64,000 nucleotides of DNA from Sclerotinia nivalis (Eukaryota > Ascomycota > Leotiomycetes > Helotiales > Sclerotiniaceae). Below, one piece after another: positions 25,032-37,440 of this stretch. The stretch covers positions 992,001 to 1,056,000 of the forward strand of contig JAPEIS010000009.1 of the NCBI GenBank assembly GCA_029531795.1, given 5' to 3'. The translations under genes were made by a program, and so were the position numbers. The notes beneath the pieces were generated by a model, which saw nothing but the letters and a program-made list of their open reading frames with translations, did no database searches and had not been told where the DNA came from. How positions within the stretch are numbered: the stretch's first letter is position 1; each line of letters begins with the position of its first letter.

Positions 25032-28000
25032 TTAATATCCATCACCTCCACGAGCAGGTTTGTTCTTTCCATCAGCAACAGCTTGAAGTATCAATTCCTT
25101 TGCCTTTTCAATGCCCTCCTCACTACCGACAACCTCAATTGGATCAGTTCCCTGTCCACGAGGAACAGTAATGTTACAGCCTGTAGCCTTTCGAATGCCA
25201 TTGACCTTGCTACCATTTTTGCCAACAATTGATCCATACAAGCTAGGATCAACAAGGGTAAGGTGTCCAACAAAGTTGTTCTTTGATGCTTGTTCAATGG
25301 CCTGTGCCAAGAGAGATTTGGCTTGCGCAATGTTTTCAGTGGTGCCACGTAAAACCCACGGAATATCACCAGTCTCTCCAGAGTCGGACTTGTTGAAGAC
25401 GAACCATTCCTCAACGTCATCGGATGTATCCTTTTCATCTGTGATCAAAGCATCCTTTGCACCGGCACTGGAAGGTGGTGTGGCTCTTGCTGGCATTTTA
25501 GCTCCTGCATGATCAACTGTGACTTGAAGATCATTTCGTAATTTTCTGAAAAATTGACCATTGTTCGAAATGTCGTTGTGAAGCTTACGAGGAACCTGGA
25601 CAATTTCACCTTCCTGGCCTTTAACAACTTCAAGAATGTGAGCCTTTGCCTTCTCAACATCAGCTGGAAGACCAGTGATGGTGATACCAGTTTGACCACT
25701 ACCCTGTCTAGGGATATCAATTGAGACCTTGAATTTCTCCTCCATGCCCTTCTTCGTCTCACCACCAGCACCGATCAAAGGACGATGCTTATCGGTGGGA
25801 ACATCCACAGTTTCTGTGATTTGGCTCTCTCTTTCCTCAACAATCTTTTGGATGGCAGCAACAATGTTATCAACAAGTTGTCGATTACCTTCAACCTTGA
25901 TAGCATTACCGTCAGACTCGGCCTTGGGGAATTGCACAACACGAGCGAGTTCTCGACGGTCACCAGATCCTCCAGCATTGACAATGATGGCATGAATGTT
26001 TGCGCCTCCAGCACCGATCAAAGCTCTATGATGCTTCTTATCAACATTCAAAGATTCGGTTACTGTCGAATCGAAAACACTCTTCTTTTCCTCGATCAGT
26101 TTCTTTGCCTTTGCTACCTGAGATGCTGTGCCCTTAATTTGGATCTCAACTCGTCCTGATTCATCAGCACTGTCCCGAGAGTTTGGAACATCAATCTTGG
26201 CTCCAGTCAATTGTCTCAATTCTTCCATACCAGCTCCGCGTTGACCGATAAGGGAAGGAATCTGGCTTTGCTGAACACTGACAGTAGCACCGTGTGAGTT
26301 ATCTTGTAGATATTGGAACAGAGAAAGGATTTCATCTCTGGCTTCGTCAGCTCCCTTCCTAGGTCCCTTGATGGTAACTTCATCTGGGGCTTGTTGACGT
26401 CGAGCACTCTGTTGACCAGCGTCACTTCCTGCATGGTCCTCATCCGTAGGTCGACCCGAGCGTGGGAAATGAATTTGGACCTTGTAACGAGTTTGCAATC
26501 TGTTAATCTGAGTACCCTTGGCACCAATGAGCTCGGGGTGATATTTAGGATCAATTTTCAGAGTGTACGTTGTTTCATCAGCCCATTGCCTGCCAAGCGA
26601 CGAGATGTGCGATTTGGCAGCATCTGCTTTGGCCTTGGGCCCCTTGACTTCAACTTGGCCATCCTTGAGTTGAATGTCGACATCGAACTTTTCACGCAAC
26701 TCGTTTACAAATGAGCCTCCCTTACCAATGAGCTGGTTTGCATGCTTCTGAGGGAAATCAAAAGTAAGCGTGTAACCACGTTCTTTCTCCTCCTCAATCG
26801 CTTGCGCAACGAAATCTTTAACCTTAATAGCCAATTTTTCCACGGTAGGTCTAGGTCCTTGGAGTGTGACGACAGTTCCATTGGCACTAACACGAGCAGG
26901 GATCTGGAAGGCCTTATTCTCCGCGAGTATGAATTTCCTGAGCTTGTCGTGGTACCTATGATTGTCAGCATTAGAAATAAACAAATATCATCAAGAAAGA
27001 CTTACATTCTTGGCACGTCAATGGATTCGCTGATGATCTCTGCCTGAGAACCAATAACATCAAGAATGTGTTTGCGAGCCTCTTCCAAACCACGTTGGAA
27101 TTCTGCGATATCATTTCCTGAAGGCTGGCTGCGGGGTATGCTGTATTCCGGTTCCCTACCAGCAAGTCCTTCGAAAACAAGTAGTACATCACCGTTGGGG
27201 CCATCTGGCAATACCACGTGCACGCCATAATCTCTCTTGACTCTCGGAGAAATTTCTTGTCCAAGATGTTTATGATAGAAGGAGTCCACATGAATGTTTG
27301 CCATGCGTGAGAGAGGGTGAGCATCAATCATGCTAATCAGCTGTTCCTGTACTTCAAACAAACTATCTTGATCCCGAGAGTAGACCTCCCATGGTGAGGT
27401 AACATCGGCCTGCGTTGGAGTGAAAATACGAGCATTATGATGCTTTTCGAGTCTTTCAATCTCGCTTCGCTGACGCAAGTATCGTGCAAGATTCTGCGCA
27501 TGCTGACTAGTGTTTCCTGGTGACTTCTTGAGTTGTTTATGGATGTCAATGTTGACAGTTTGCGTAGCCATTGCTTGCTTTCTGGCTTCCCGCACAGCAT
27601 CCTTAATCTTCTCCGAAGGGCCAACGATTGTAATAGCATCATCCTCATCAGCTTCACTTGGCAAAAATATGGCACATCCAGTTTTGGCAAAAAAGTCCTG
27701 TCCTGGGTTATCTTGATCACCAAGAATAAATTGATGACGACCCTTGTTTATTCCTTGCAATTCTTGACGGGTTAGCTCCTCGTGCAACTGCTTGGCCCGA
27801 CGTTCAATTTCAGCCCGTGCTGCTAGGACGGCAGCACGTTCACCATTGAGAGTGATGCAGTTATCGGCGGCTGCTGGAACGAAAAGTGGACCCTCACGAT
27901 CGCGAGCAGTAGTTGGCAAGGTGTAGTTATACGGGATTTCCAACTCGGACAAGTTGTGAGTGTTTCTCAGGGAATCGGCATGAGTGTTATGAGGACCAGC

Positions 28001-29048
28001 AAGGAAGGTGTAGAATTCAGAAGGAATACCACGCAATTTCGTCTTGGTTGTGCCTACTTTTTCTCCCACAATTTTCTCGATTGCCTTCTTAGCTTCTGCG
28101 ACCGCAACAGCATTGCCCACGACTGTGACATCTACTGTAGCATCTTCGTCATCGTCGGCAGCGCTAGTCTTGTCATCCTTGGGTATTTGAATTCTAGCAC
28201 CGGTAGCTTCTTGCAATTCTTTGATCTTTAAACCTTGTTTTCCAATGATGAAGGCTCGTGCTTTGCTGGGGATGGACACGCGAATTTCTTGCTAATGATC
28301 GTTAGAAACTGGTAACAAGAAGTAGAATTTAGCTTACCTTTGCACCAATTTGTTCCATCAAAACCTTAATACCAGTACGAGCAGCTGAGGGAGGACCATA
28401 AGCCCTGAAAGTCGTCTTCCCTCCCATACCAGTTGATTGAGTGATATTAGACCTATACTTTTTGTTGATCTCTCTCAGAATTTCGGGCAAAGGTTTCTTC
28501 AAGTCTCCCCGCTTGAGAATTTGATCTTGGGCTAATTCGATTCTCTCATGGGGCTGTTGGCCTGGCTGATTGATTTTTGGTCGGTTAACAGAAGACATTG
28601 GGGATGCGGCGCCTGAGTTGGGGGTAGAAGCTGGCGATGCACCATTTGCTGGAGTTCCATTGGCATTGGCTGAGGCTTTTCCGCCGCCCCAAATACCCTG
28701 AGCTTGAGGCTTGGGCTGGGAAGTGGCTCCAAGAGCTGGGAATAACTCGTGGGAGTGTGTATCGATTGAGGGCTCCTTGCGGACATCCTCCTTCTGTTTT
28801 CCTGCAGCTTTTGTAGACATAGGGGGAACCCATCCTGGAGCAGTAGAATCGCCATTGACATCCTCGAGGATGCTAGCAGAGGAAGGTTGTTCACCATGTT
28901 TCAAGTCTTCTTCATCGGGAATATCCTCAATGGTGGGCTGATGTTCTTGGTCATGCTTTTGCATAAGCTTTTGAGCCTGGCTTAATTCGGGGCCATTGCC
29001 GTTGGCTTCGGAGTGGCCACTCGGCACAGCAGTATCGACAGCAGACAT
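25032..29048 (-). CDS. scp160: Multi-KH-domain RNA-binding protein, Scp160/vigilin
   Basis: Polysome/ER-associated RNA-binding protein of the vigilin family, linked in yeast to translation efficiency, ploidy control and mating-pathway signalling. Exons on the minus strand: 29048..28338, 28291..27006, 26955..25032; introns only 46 and 50 nt. Product 1306 aa. The first ~170 residues are low-complexity. KH domains follow to the C-terminus. Intact GxxG loops include IIGKQG, LIGKGG, LIGAKG, LIGQRG, two LIGAGG and IVGKNG (~1240). Several intervening KH units have lost the GxxG loop (for example ILGDQDNPG, HLGQEISP and the NDISNNGQ unit), as is usual in vigilins, where these act as scaffolds. The protein ends with a short basic/Gly tail, ARGGDGY. 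Confidence 0.96.
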
Positions 29049-31340
29049 AGTAGGGATGGCGAGTGTAACAATTGTAGAATGACGAGGTTGAGGTTAAAAT
29101 CGGCTAGGAATTCTACGACACGTCCATTGCATTAGAATATGATGTAATGGACAGCTTGCTCCTCGCTGCAATGATAGGTGAAGGGAGAATAGAATAACAT
29201 ACCTGAAGAATTGCTGAGTGATTTGGAACAGGGTGAACGCAGATCAATTGAACCGGGAGGATAAGGACAAGTATGGCCACGCAGACAAATTATGGGAGAA
29301 TGAGCTCCAGGGTCTAGAAGACTGGCATAAGGGGCGATGCAGAAACAATGTATGGAGGTCTGTAGAAATTGGTGCAATGCAGAGCTCTTCTTGATTGAAT
29401 AGGCTCTGTAAGTACAACTGCTTTTCTTTTTAAAATTGTTGTGTGCAACGACGTTGAAGTTGTCCAGAAGTTAAAGTCGTACAGTGGGTGGGACGTAAAT
29501 ATGGAACTTTCTTGAGCTTTCCAGGTGTGAACACTTAATCAGAAGCTTGGACGATAAAAAGAACTGAGTAAGCGAAACCCCAATTTAGCTAAAGCCCCTT
29601 GGCGTCCCGTGACCGTTCTAGAGACTCGAGTTGTTTAAAATACGGGGAACATAGAAAGTATTTAATGAAGCTGCTGTCAAAATGAATATAAGATTCAAAT
29701 GGTTTCCAAAGCAGCGACTTGAATAAGGTTCGGAGGTTAGAAAGCTTAGTGATTAGATGAGAGTCTTTTGTCCCTGAATCACAAGCGAATCAACCTTAAA
29801 GCAACAATAATCACAAAAAAACTTCAAATCCTCACCAAATCATCAAAGCTTGCGTATTGAAACCCTGGTACTGCACCCAGTTCATTGCTTTTCACCATAT
29901 CAAGTGCATAATCGTGACCTACTACTGGCTTCAATTCAATTCAATTGTCCTTATTCGTTTCCAAAATTCGTTGAAATGAGGGGTATATCCACATTCAAAA
30001 TGTCTCTCCGTACACGATTAATGTATGAGACTTAATCAGACAATACTTGAAAGGTCGATGATGACGCACCTGACGCTTTTGAGAAGGTAGAGCTGGAGTG
30101 GCTTCATCATGGAGAGAACACTTGGGTATACATACATGCACTTACATGACATTTGTATCGAGAAGTAAGGTACCCTCAGACTTGAAGATACCTGCCAAGA
30201 CAAGAGCTTCATGATGAATTCCTGTGCCAAGTGGCTATGGGCTTCGTTCTTTTCTTGATGAGAGAGTCCTGAGTTTTTGATTACTTTGTATGGCTTGTCA
30301 CATAGTCGAATGGACATGCACTTCGAGTCCAGTTCGAATTTCGATTGAGGATCACCCCTCCTGCTGTGTAGCATATGTAGTGTCTTAAAGTCTCTCGGAG
30401 TCAGCCCACCCACCTGCTCTATATAACATGTCACCACTCTATACAGAACAGTACAAGAGGTCCGCTGCACTGTTGTATATCATCGGTAAGTACCATACAA
30501 TGTTGTAACGGTGCTTTCCCTTTGTCTATTTCGAAGTTACAGAGCAGGTGGTGGTTACTTCGGCAACCAGAAGTATAACCCCACTTACTAAGTAGCGGGC
30601 TTAGATGAAGCTATGTCGTTTGAGATTTCGGGGATAAGAGAACGATTTGTATTGATACTTAGTCAAAGGTTGCAATCAGAGATTGAGAATGATTCGGGCT
30701 GGCTGGGAAAAAAGTGATAGTATGCTGTACCAGCACAATAACATACAACGGCTGAGGATACCTCCTTACGTAGAAGCGAAAAAGATTCCGAAGATTGATA
30801 AACAAAATTAGCTACTATAGATTGTCAGTACCACATCGTGACTTTTCAAATTTGAATCTACTCGAGTATGAGTACGGATAGGGAGGTGGAATTGACTGTG
30901 ATCCTTGCTCTCGGAATCAGGGATACAGCTTCACACTTTTCCCGGTGGTATTTGTGAACTTCATACTTCATTAACCCTACTCGTAGTCCTAGATAATATT
31001 AATACTATCGTTAAAGGTGGGGGAAAGAATATGATGATCTGCAAGGAAACGAGGAATCTAGAAGCCGGAAGCATGGAAGCCATGGGATGTTATTTCAAAT
31101 GCACCAACGTTGTCAACAATTTAATACTAGGTAGTTTATTATCAGTTACGTACACTAGCCATGGAGGTGTATGGGGTTGATGATATCTGAACAAACAGGT
31201 GGTGGTGGGTTATTTCTTTTTTTGTTAGGTACGACATACAAGTTGACGAAAGGAAATAATCTTACATACACATACCGCGTAAAAGTTCTGACTAACGGAT
31301 GCATTTTAATTCAACAAACGAGAGAAGTTCTAAATGAATT

Positions 31341-31373
31341 AGCAAGCAAGCAAGCAGGCAGGCAAGCAAGCAG
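31341..31373. repeat. GCAAG/GCAGG simple repeat
   Basis: Imperfect tandem array of AAGC/AGGC tetramers in the Scp160-PAK intergenic region. Confidence 0.8.
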
Positions 31374-32486
31374 GTAAAGGAAGACTTCTCGAAGAGTGGA
31401 TATCTTACTGTACGAAGCCATTCGGGGTCTTTGAAGGAAACTTAGAATGGCCTGGGAAATGGTACGAACATGTTTTGTTGAGCGATAATTGGATACTAGG
31501 CATATACATGCAATATGTTATATGCCAGTAAGAAAATGGGCTGCAGAGTTTGTATCGCAATTTGACAAGGTAGTATGGCTTGAATGGACTCACGAATACT
31601 TTATAAAACAAATTAAAAGACCTTACTAGGTGTGGTGCTTCCCTACTAAATACATGCTGTCGATGTACATTAGTGTCATGTAATGTACATGTTGTGGTAA
31701 TGAGGCTTGTTTGAAATACTGTAGGAAAATGGAGCAGCTCAGCGGCAGTAGCATTTTATATTAGCATGAGAGGAGAGACGAAATCTGGCGAGTATGTACA
31801 AATACCTAGGTGGGTAATCATAATCATCAAATATGGCGATATAAAAGTCTTTACCAACATCTTTTCATCCTCCTCCTCTTGTTGTCATCTCAAAGATTGG
31901 ATTCGCATTTTCGTGTTGGTTGATATCATTGATTGATATACTCCTTCCTGTCTGTTTTTGGCCCAAAAGAACGTCTTCAATCTTTCCTTCCCTTTCCCTT
32001 CCTTTCATTAAAATTTTGACTCAAATTACTCAACATTTTATATTACTTCTTCCCCATACCTGGTAATTTTTTCTTCTAGAATTCTTTGATCATTCCTTTT
32101 CAAGATTCATCACGATTACACCTCAATTTATGGCCCAGTCATTATCTCTATTCCCAGTCAAATCGGTTAAACTGACAGCGAAAGGGTCAGGCAGTGGAGA
32201 ATATCGAAAGTCTTTCCGAACCCAAATCCAAAAGTCTTCATAATCGGGCAGGGAATATAATCAGGGAATCTGTTTACTTTTGAATTGTTGAAAGAAAGCC
32301 CTGCCATACATTGGCAAACCACTGGCAGCTAACCGTCGAGCCACCTTATCATTCACTGGCCATTGGGTTCAAATAACGGAAAATAAAATCTTAAGAATTG
32401 GAGAAGAGATGTGCATCGACAGTTACCCTTTTGGAGAGAATAAAAGTAATTCATTCATTCGAGGAATTACAATCATTTCATATACA

Positions 32487-32510
32487 ACATACATACATAC
32501 ATACATACAG
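32487..32510. repeat. ACAT tetranucleotide repeat
   Basis: About six tandem ATAC units, roughly 500 bp upstream of the kinase start codon, possibly within its leader. Confidence 0.85.
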
Positions 32511-32900
32511 TAACATTCATTACTTGTCATATCCAATCTATACTCATCCCAAACCCCTCCTATCCCCTCTTCTCTGGCAAATTTCCCTTCATTGTTGCTT
32601 CCCGATCATCAAAACAACTAAACAAAAAACGGTTTCTAAATTAATTCACCACCATTCATTTACAAGCTATCTTGGCCGCCAATTTCATCTACAACCACAT
32701 AGTGTTACTGCACTGTTCAACTAGGTACTCAATACCATACAGATTCTCTCGGAATTTCCGCCCGCTACCAAATAACAACCACTCTCCCCCTTCGTTGAAA
32801 ATTGCTACTCACAGGCTCAGTACTACTGTACCGATTTATTCACACAAGACAGCGACTTGTGAACCCCATCACTCGTTACCCTGTACCAATTTGATATTGC

Positions 32901-33002
32901 ATGCAGATTTCATTTTTTGATTGGTTAAAAGGCTACGGCAATTTACGAAACACATCCTCCACTCAAAGCGGCGGACCCTCCAAAGTTCAAACGAAGGTCT
33001 GA
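32901..33002 (+). promoter_or_regulatory. Upstream ORF (or missed first exon) before PAK kinase
   Basis: ATG at 32901 opens 33 codons beginning MQISFFDWLKGYGNLRNTSS and stopping at a TGA 15 nt before the kinase ATG. Codon content looks protein-like. It is in frame with the kinase ORF across the TGA, but I found no well-phased intron that would remove the stop: the GTCTGA donor at 32997 pairs in phase only with an AG at 33059 that lacks a usable branch point. A translated uORF is the simplest reading. Confidence 0.35.
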
Positions 33003-33017
33003 GCAGTGACCGAAGAT

Positions 33018-35759
33018 ATGGATCAAGAAATCAAAACAACCAGCCGCAGGTTAACTAAGTTAACTAAAAGGCCACCACCATCCAAAGCTATAGCTTCATT
33101 CGAGGCCAGACAAAAAGATAACTCATCTTTCCCCTTTCATACATCTTTACGAAGTCAGCGAAGCTCTGGAAGCTTACAGCGAGCCCCGTCGGCACCTTCT
33201 TACCCCAGATCTTACTACAACCCAGGCCATACCCGAAAACTCACCTCACCAAATCCCGCATCCAGTAATTCGTCTCTCGAGAATCAGTATTCGAACCCCT
33301 CTCCAGTATTGGCCGGTTCAGAATTCGTGCTTCAGCCCATAGGCATGGGAGGAGCGAATGATAATCGCCGTTCCATTCCATCGCGACCAATAAGTGAGAA
33401 GAGTTCTGAAGATTTTATCGGTGCTCCCTTTGATAGTTCTGGTATATTTAGTCACATCGATTCAGCAAAGTCCTCTGGTACTCAAAATATTTTACGGCGA
33501 CCACCACCACCGCCGTTATCGCATACGAGTCCAGCATATATTGTGAGCCCACAGTTACGGCAATCTGCGAGTTTTACCGCAGGCGATAAGATGAACGAAA
33601 AAGCCCCTCCACGCGCGGGTGAGAACCAGCTCATCAGCCCTAAAAGATACTCCGACGAAACTAAGGAACCGAAAACTGGAATGCTAAGAAAGAAGTCAGG
33701 TTTCTCTGGTTTTATGAGTAGTATTGGTGTTGGCTCGCCAAGGGGAGTCAAAATTTCCGCACCTGAGAATCCTGTACACGTTACTCATGTTGGGTACGAT
33801 AATACAACTGGACAGTTCACTGTAAGTACCTCGAGTGACGAATTGCCCCGCTTCAGATTTATTGCATATCTGACCGATTCATAGGGGCTGCCGAAAGAAT
33901 GGCAGCGTATGATCAACGAAAGTGGAATCACGAAAAAAGAACAAGAGCAACATCCGCAAACAATTGTCGATATCGTGGGTTTTTACAAGGAGAATACGGA
34001 TAAAGGTGGCGAAGAGATATTTGACAAATTTGATCATGCAAAAGTGCCAGAGATTGCGATGGCGCGTCCTGTGCCGCCGCCATTGCCATTGTCCCCAGGC
34101 TTCAGCACCCTGAATTATGGTTCAATTACCCCGATGATGAGTCCTCCAGCGAGTCCTCGATTCCCTGCAAATAACGAGTCGAATTTCGAGAATCCAAGAT
34201 CACCGCCTCCGATTCCGCGCGGAACACCAAGTATGGGTTCTCAGTCCAAGCCTGAGCTCAACGGAATCGTACCCAACAGGCCAGCCCCTAGGCCACCTGT
34301 ATCGATGCAAGGACCGTCTCGAATTGCACCCCCACCATCCGCCGCTGGCAAAGATTCTGGGATTGGAATGACTCGTCAAAGTGATGATTTACCGGCATTG
34401 GCATACGTCCCTCCGACTGTACAGGACAATGGTCCTATGCTCCCAGAGGAACACAGGTCAAGGTCAAGATCGAATTCAAAAGTAAACGGCACATCGCCAT
34501 ATACAACTCCAGCGCCAGCGTCTCCACAAGTCTATCAACAACAAATTTTGCATCACCAGGAGCAAGCAATGCAACAGGCCCAACAGGCAATGAGCCGATC
34601 GATCAGCGTTAAGAAGCCCGCTCAACAAGCTACTCCACCGACACCTCAAGGCCAATTCTCAGCGAATGGTATTCCACACCCGGCCCAACAAGCTAGACAA
34701 GTACCAGGCCCGCGCCCCAGACAAAGAGCGCGACAAAGCACCGGTTTTGATATAGTTGCAAGGTTGAAGCAAATTTGCACAGAGGGTGATCCTCGAGACA
34801 TTTACAAAGAGCTCACTAAGATTGGTCAAGGTGCATCTGGTGGTGTCTATACTGGTTATGAAAGAGGGACAAACCGATTGGTGGCCATTAAACAAATGAA
34901 TCTCGAACAACAGCCAAAGAAAGATTTAATCATTAATGAAATTCTTGTCATGAAAGACAGTTCCCACCCGAATATAGTCAACTTTATTGATAGTTTCTTA
35001 GTTACTGGGGAACTTTGGGTTATTATGGAATATATGGAGGGTGGCAGTTTGACGGATGTTGTTACTTTCAATATTATGTCTGAGGGTCAAATTGCAGCTG
35101 TTTGCCGGGAGACTCTGAAGGGTTTACAACATTTACATTCCAAGGGGGTCATTCATCGTGATATCAAGTCGGATAATATCCTGTTGTCAATGGATGGAAA
35201 CATCAAACTAAGTAAGTTTTCTACCTTCCGAAATTTGTGACCCTAACCCTAATGTCTTTTGCAGCTGATTTCGGCTTCTGCGCTCAAATTAACGAAGCCC
35301 ATAACAAACGTACTACCATGGTTGGTACACCTTACTGGATGGCACCTGAAGTTGTCACACGCAAAGAATATGGACGCAAGGTTGATATTTGGTCTCTTGG
35401 TATCATGGCCATTGAAATGATTGAAGGAGAGCCGCCCTACCTCACTGAATCGCCTCTAAGAGCTTTGTACCTGATCGCAACGAATGGCACTCCTGCTATC
35501 AAGAATGAACAGGATTTGAGTCCTGTCTTCCGGGATTTTCTCTACTTTGCGCTCAAGGTCGACCCAGAAAAGCGAGCTAGTGCTCATGATTTATTAAGAG
35601 TAAGTTTGTTCCTTCACCCCATCCAAGACCGAGGTTAATAAATATCTTTTGTAGCACGATTTCATGAAGCAATGCACAGAACTCATACAATTAGCACCCT
35701 TGGTACGATCTGCACGCAATGCCCGAGCGCAGGAAAAGGCCCAGAAGGCACTATCATGA
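33018..35759 (+). CDS. ste20: p21-activated protein kinase, Ste20/PAK-A type
   Basis: Cdc42/Rac effector Ser/Thr kinase feeding MAPK and polarity pathways. Exons 33018..33821, 33885..35211, 35265..35599, 35655..35759; introns 63, 53 and 55 nt. Product 856 aa. Residues 1-240 are Ser/Pro-rich. The CRIB/PBD spans ~244-300 ([31 protein letters not shown]). A Pro/Gln-rich linker precedes the kinase domain (~575-835): glycine loop [10 protein letters not shown] (~581), [16 protein letters not shown] (~690), the DFG motif read as L(T)DFGFC across intron 2, the activation loop [15 protein letters not shown], and a tail [16 protein letters not shown] ending ALS-stop. No PH domain is visible, which favours Ste20 over Cla4. 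The start is the first ATG in frame; the frame has no ATG between it and an upstream TGA. Confidence 0.94.
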
Positions 35760-36580
35760 TCTTCACAAAGTTAGATCATGAACGAATGATGAACTCAAAA
35801 CATGATGTTAGCGCTGCAATCTTGCATTGGAGCAATGATTTGACTCACCCTTGGCGTTCTATGGCGAAATGTGGCAAGAAATGGGCTTACTTGCTGGTCG
35901 CATATATTTGTTGCCTTTGATAGAGCACATGAAGCCATTACATCACCTCTACTTTGGAGTATTTTTTGTTCTTCTTTGGTTTCGGGGCTTGTCATAGATT
36001 GATGCACGTAGCTGGATATATGGTGTGCAAAGCCAAGCGAAGCAAGAATTTTTGGAGCATAAGCTCTTTTTTTGATCGCATCATATGTCAGCATTTGCAG
36101 CAAGCGAAACCACCTTTCACCGCGAGCAAAAGCTTGTATTTGCAATTACGACGTTTGGCTATTTTGTTCTTCTCTTCAAGCCATAACACAAACCTTTGTT
36201 CAAATTTACTCATTTCCTATTTCTGGTTAGGTGGAGATGGAAAAACTCCTTTACATATATGAAATGTAGGGCTCTCCGTGGAGGAAATTGGGAGGACTTG
36301 GAACCACCGTTTGAATAAAGATATCATGACACAAATTTAGAAGAGTTAGTGGGCGGTGGATGGATGGTTGGCGAATATATGATATCCTGATTAACATCAA
36401 AATTTTACTTTTGCCTTTACCTTAACGTTTGGAGGAATAGGACCGGCAATAGAAGTTGGGGGTGAAGGAAGGGAATAGGGCATTTGTATTAATGGTGGAG
36501 CCTTGTTCGATCACCCTCGTGGACTTTTTTTATGAGTGTTATTTGGAGTGGGGATTTTCCTTTGGGCCGGGAGAGTGAGT

Positions 36581-36604
36581 GGGTTGGGTTGGGTTGGGAT
36601 GGGG
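36581..36604 (+). repeat. G-quadruplex-type repeat (GGGTT)n
   Basis: GGGTT repeated three times, then GGGAT and GGGG. Five G-tracts with 2-nt loops meet the usual G3+N1-7 intramolecular quadruplex pattern. Confidence 0.7.
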
Positions 36605-37168
36605 TGATGGGGTGATGTCGAAGGGATGTGCTTTAGCCTTTGGGTTTAGGAAAATGGATTAGATGTGTTGAATGAGTACAGCTGATAGTAGTTCAAAACG
36701 GAGAGGGCTCTTCACTTCATTTCTATTTGATACATGTCGGTTGATTGTGCAGATGGCATGGTAAATGTGATATATCTGTGCTCAAATGCAAATACCAGGC
36801 ATATGAGTCTTGCTGTGTGTGGATATTCCTCGAGAGAACGATGTCAATGACGATAACAAGGGTAATATAACTTGTCAATGTGAAATACTACTTTCGATGG
36901 TAGCTTCTGGGGAAAAAAAGGTGGGTAAATAACGGTGAGTAGGTATAGATGCGCAGGTATAGATGAGTAGGTATTGTTATATCTATACAAGGTGAAGGAA
37001 GTATGTGTATATACTCCGTATGTATCTCAGAGCTCATAGTACAGTCAAAATGTAAACTCCCCGAGGTACCCTTGAATTTGAAAATAGCTAGTTACTATTC
37101 ATTGCATATCGCGAGGCTTGGGTTTTTCTTGGGGCTGTGCTGTGTAGAGGTATGAGTGGTGGTGGAAT

Positions 37169-37186
37169 GGGATGGGATGGGATGGG
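37169..37186 (+). repeat. G-quadruplex-type repeat (GGGAT)n
   Basis: Four GGG tracts separated by AT dinucleotides; meets the simple quadruplex pattern. Confidence 0.7.
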
Positions 37187-37412
37187 AAAAGAAGAGAAGG
37201 TGATAAGAGGGGGGTTTTGAGTGGTTGTTGGGCTCTTTTTTTGGATGGGAGTTGGAAATTGGAAATTCGATATTGGAAAGTGTAAGTGGGTTGTTGAGGG
37301 TATAAGGGTATGAGAATATGAGAATATGAGGAAATGTGGTTTGGTGAAATGGTGATGTGATGAATTGTATCATGGAATTCTTAGTTTGTTTGTATACCTA
37401 GCCTTAGGTTTT

Positions 37413-37440
37413 GGGGTTTTGGGGTTTAGGGGTTCGTGGG
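37413..37440 (+). repeat. G-quadruplex-type, telomere-like G-tract
   Basis: GGGG TTTT GGGG TTTA GGGG TTCGT GGG: four G-tracts with 4-5 nt loops. It resembles degenerate telomeric DNA but is far too short and irregular to be an internal telomere array. Confidence 0.7.

Larger units (their letters stand above)
29049..33017. other. 4-kb divergent intergenic region Scp160 / PAK kinase
   Basis: Divergent promoters plus probable long leaders. There is a GCAAG/GCAGG simple repeat at 31341-31373, an ACAT repeat at 32487-32510 and, just upstream of the kinase ATG, a 33-codon open frame (32901-33002) described separately. No other gene supported; a minus-strand open frame at 30036-30470 has no recognisable features. 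Confidence 0.55.

Noticed and set aside
27002..28279. Treating the Scp160 exons as separate genes
   Set aside because: The 46- and 50-nt introns splice in phase and join KH units into one vigilin-type protein of expected length.
35239..35252. CCCTAACCCTAA telomere-like sequence
   Set aside because: It lies in the 53-nt second intron of the kinase and supplies its branch point; two repeats are chance length.
35795..36145. 116-codon minus-strand open frame after the kinase gene
   Set aside because: Antisense in the probable 3' UTR, with no domain, signal or neighbour support.
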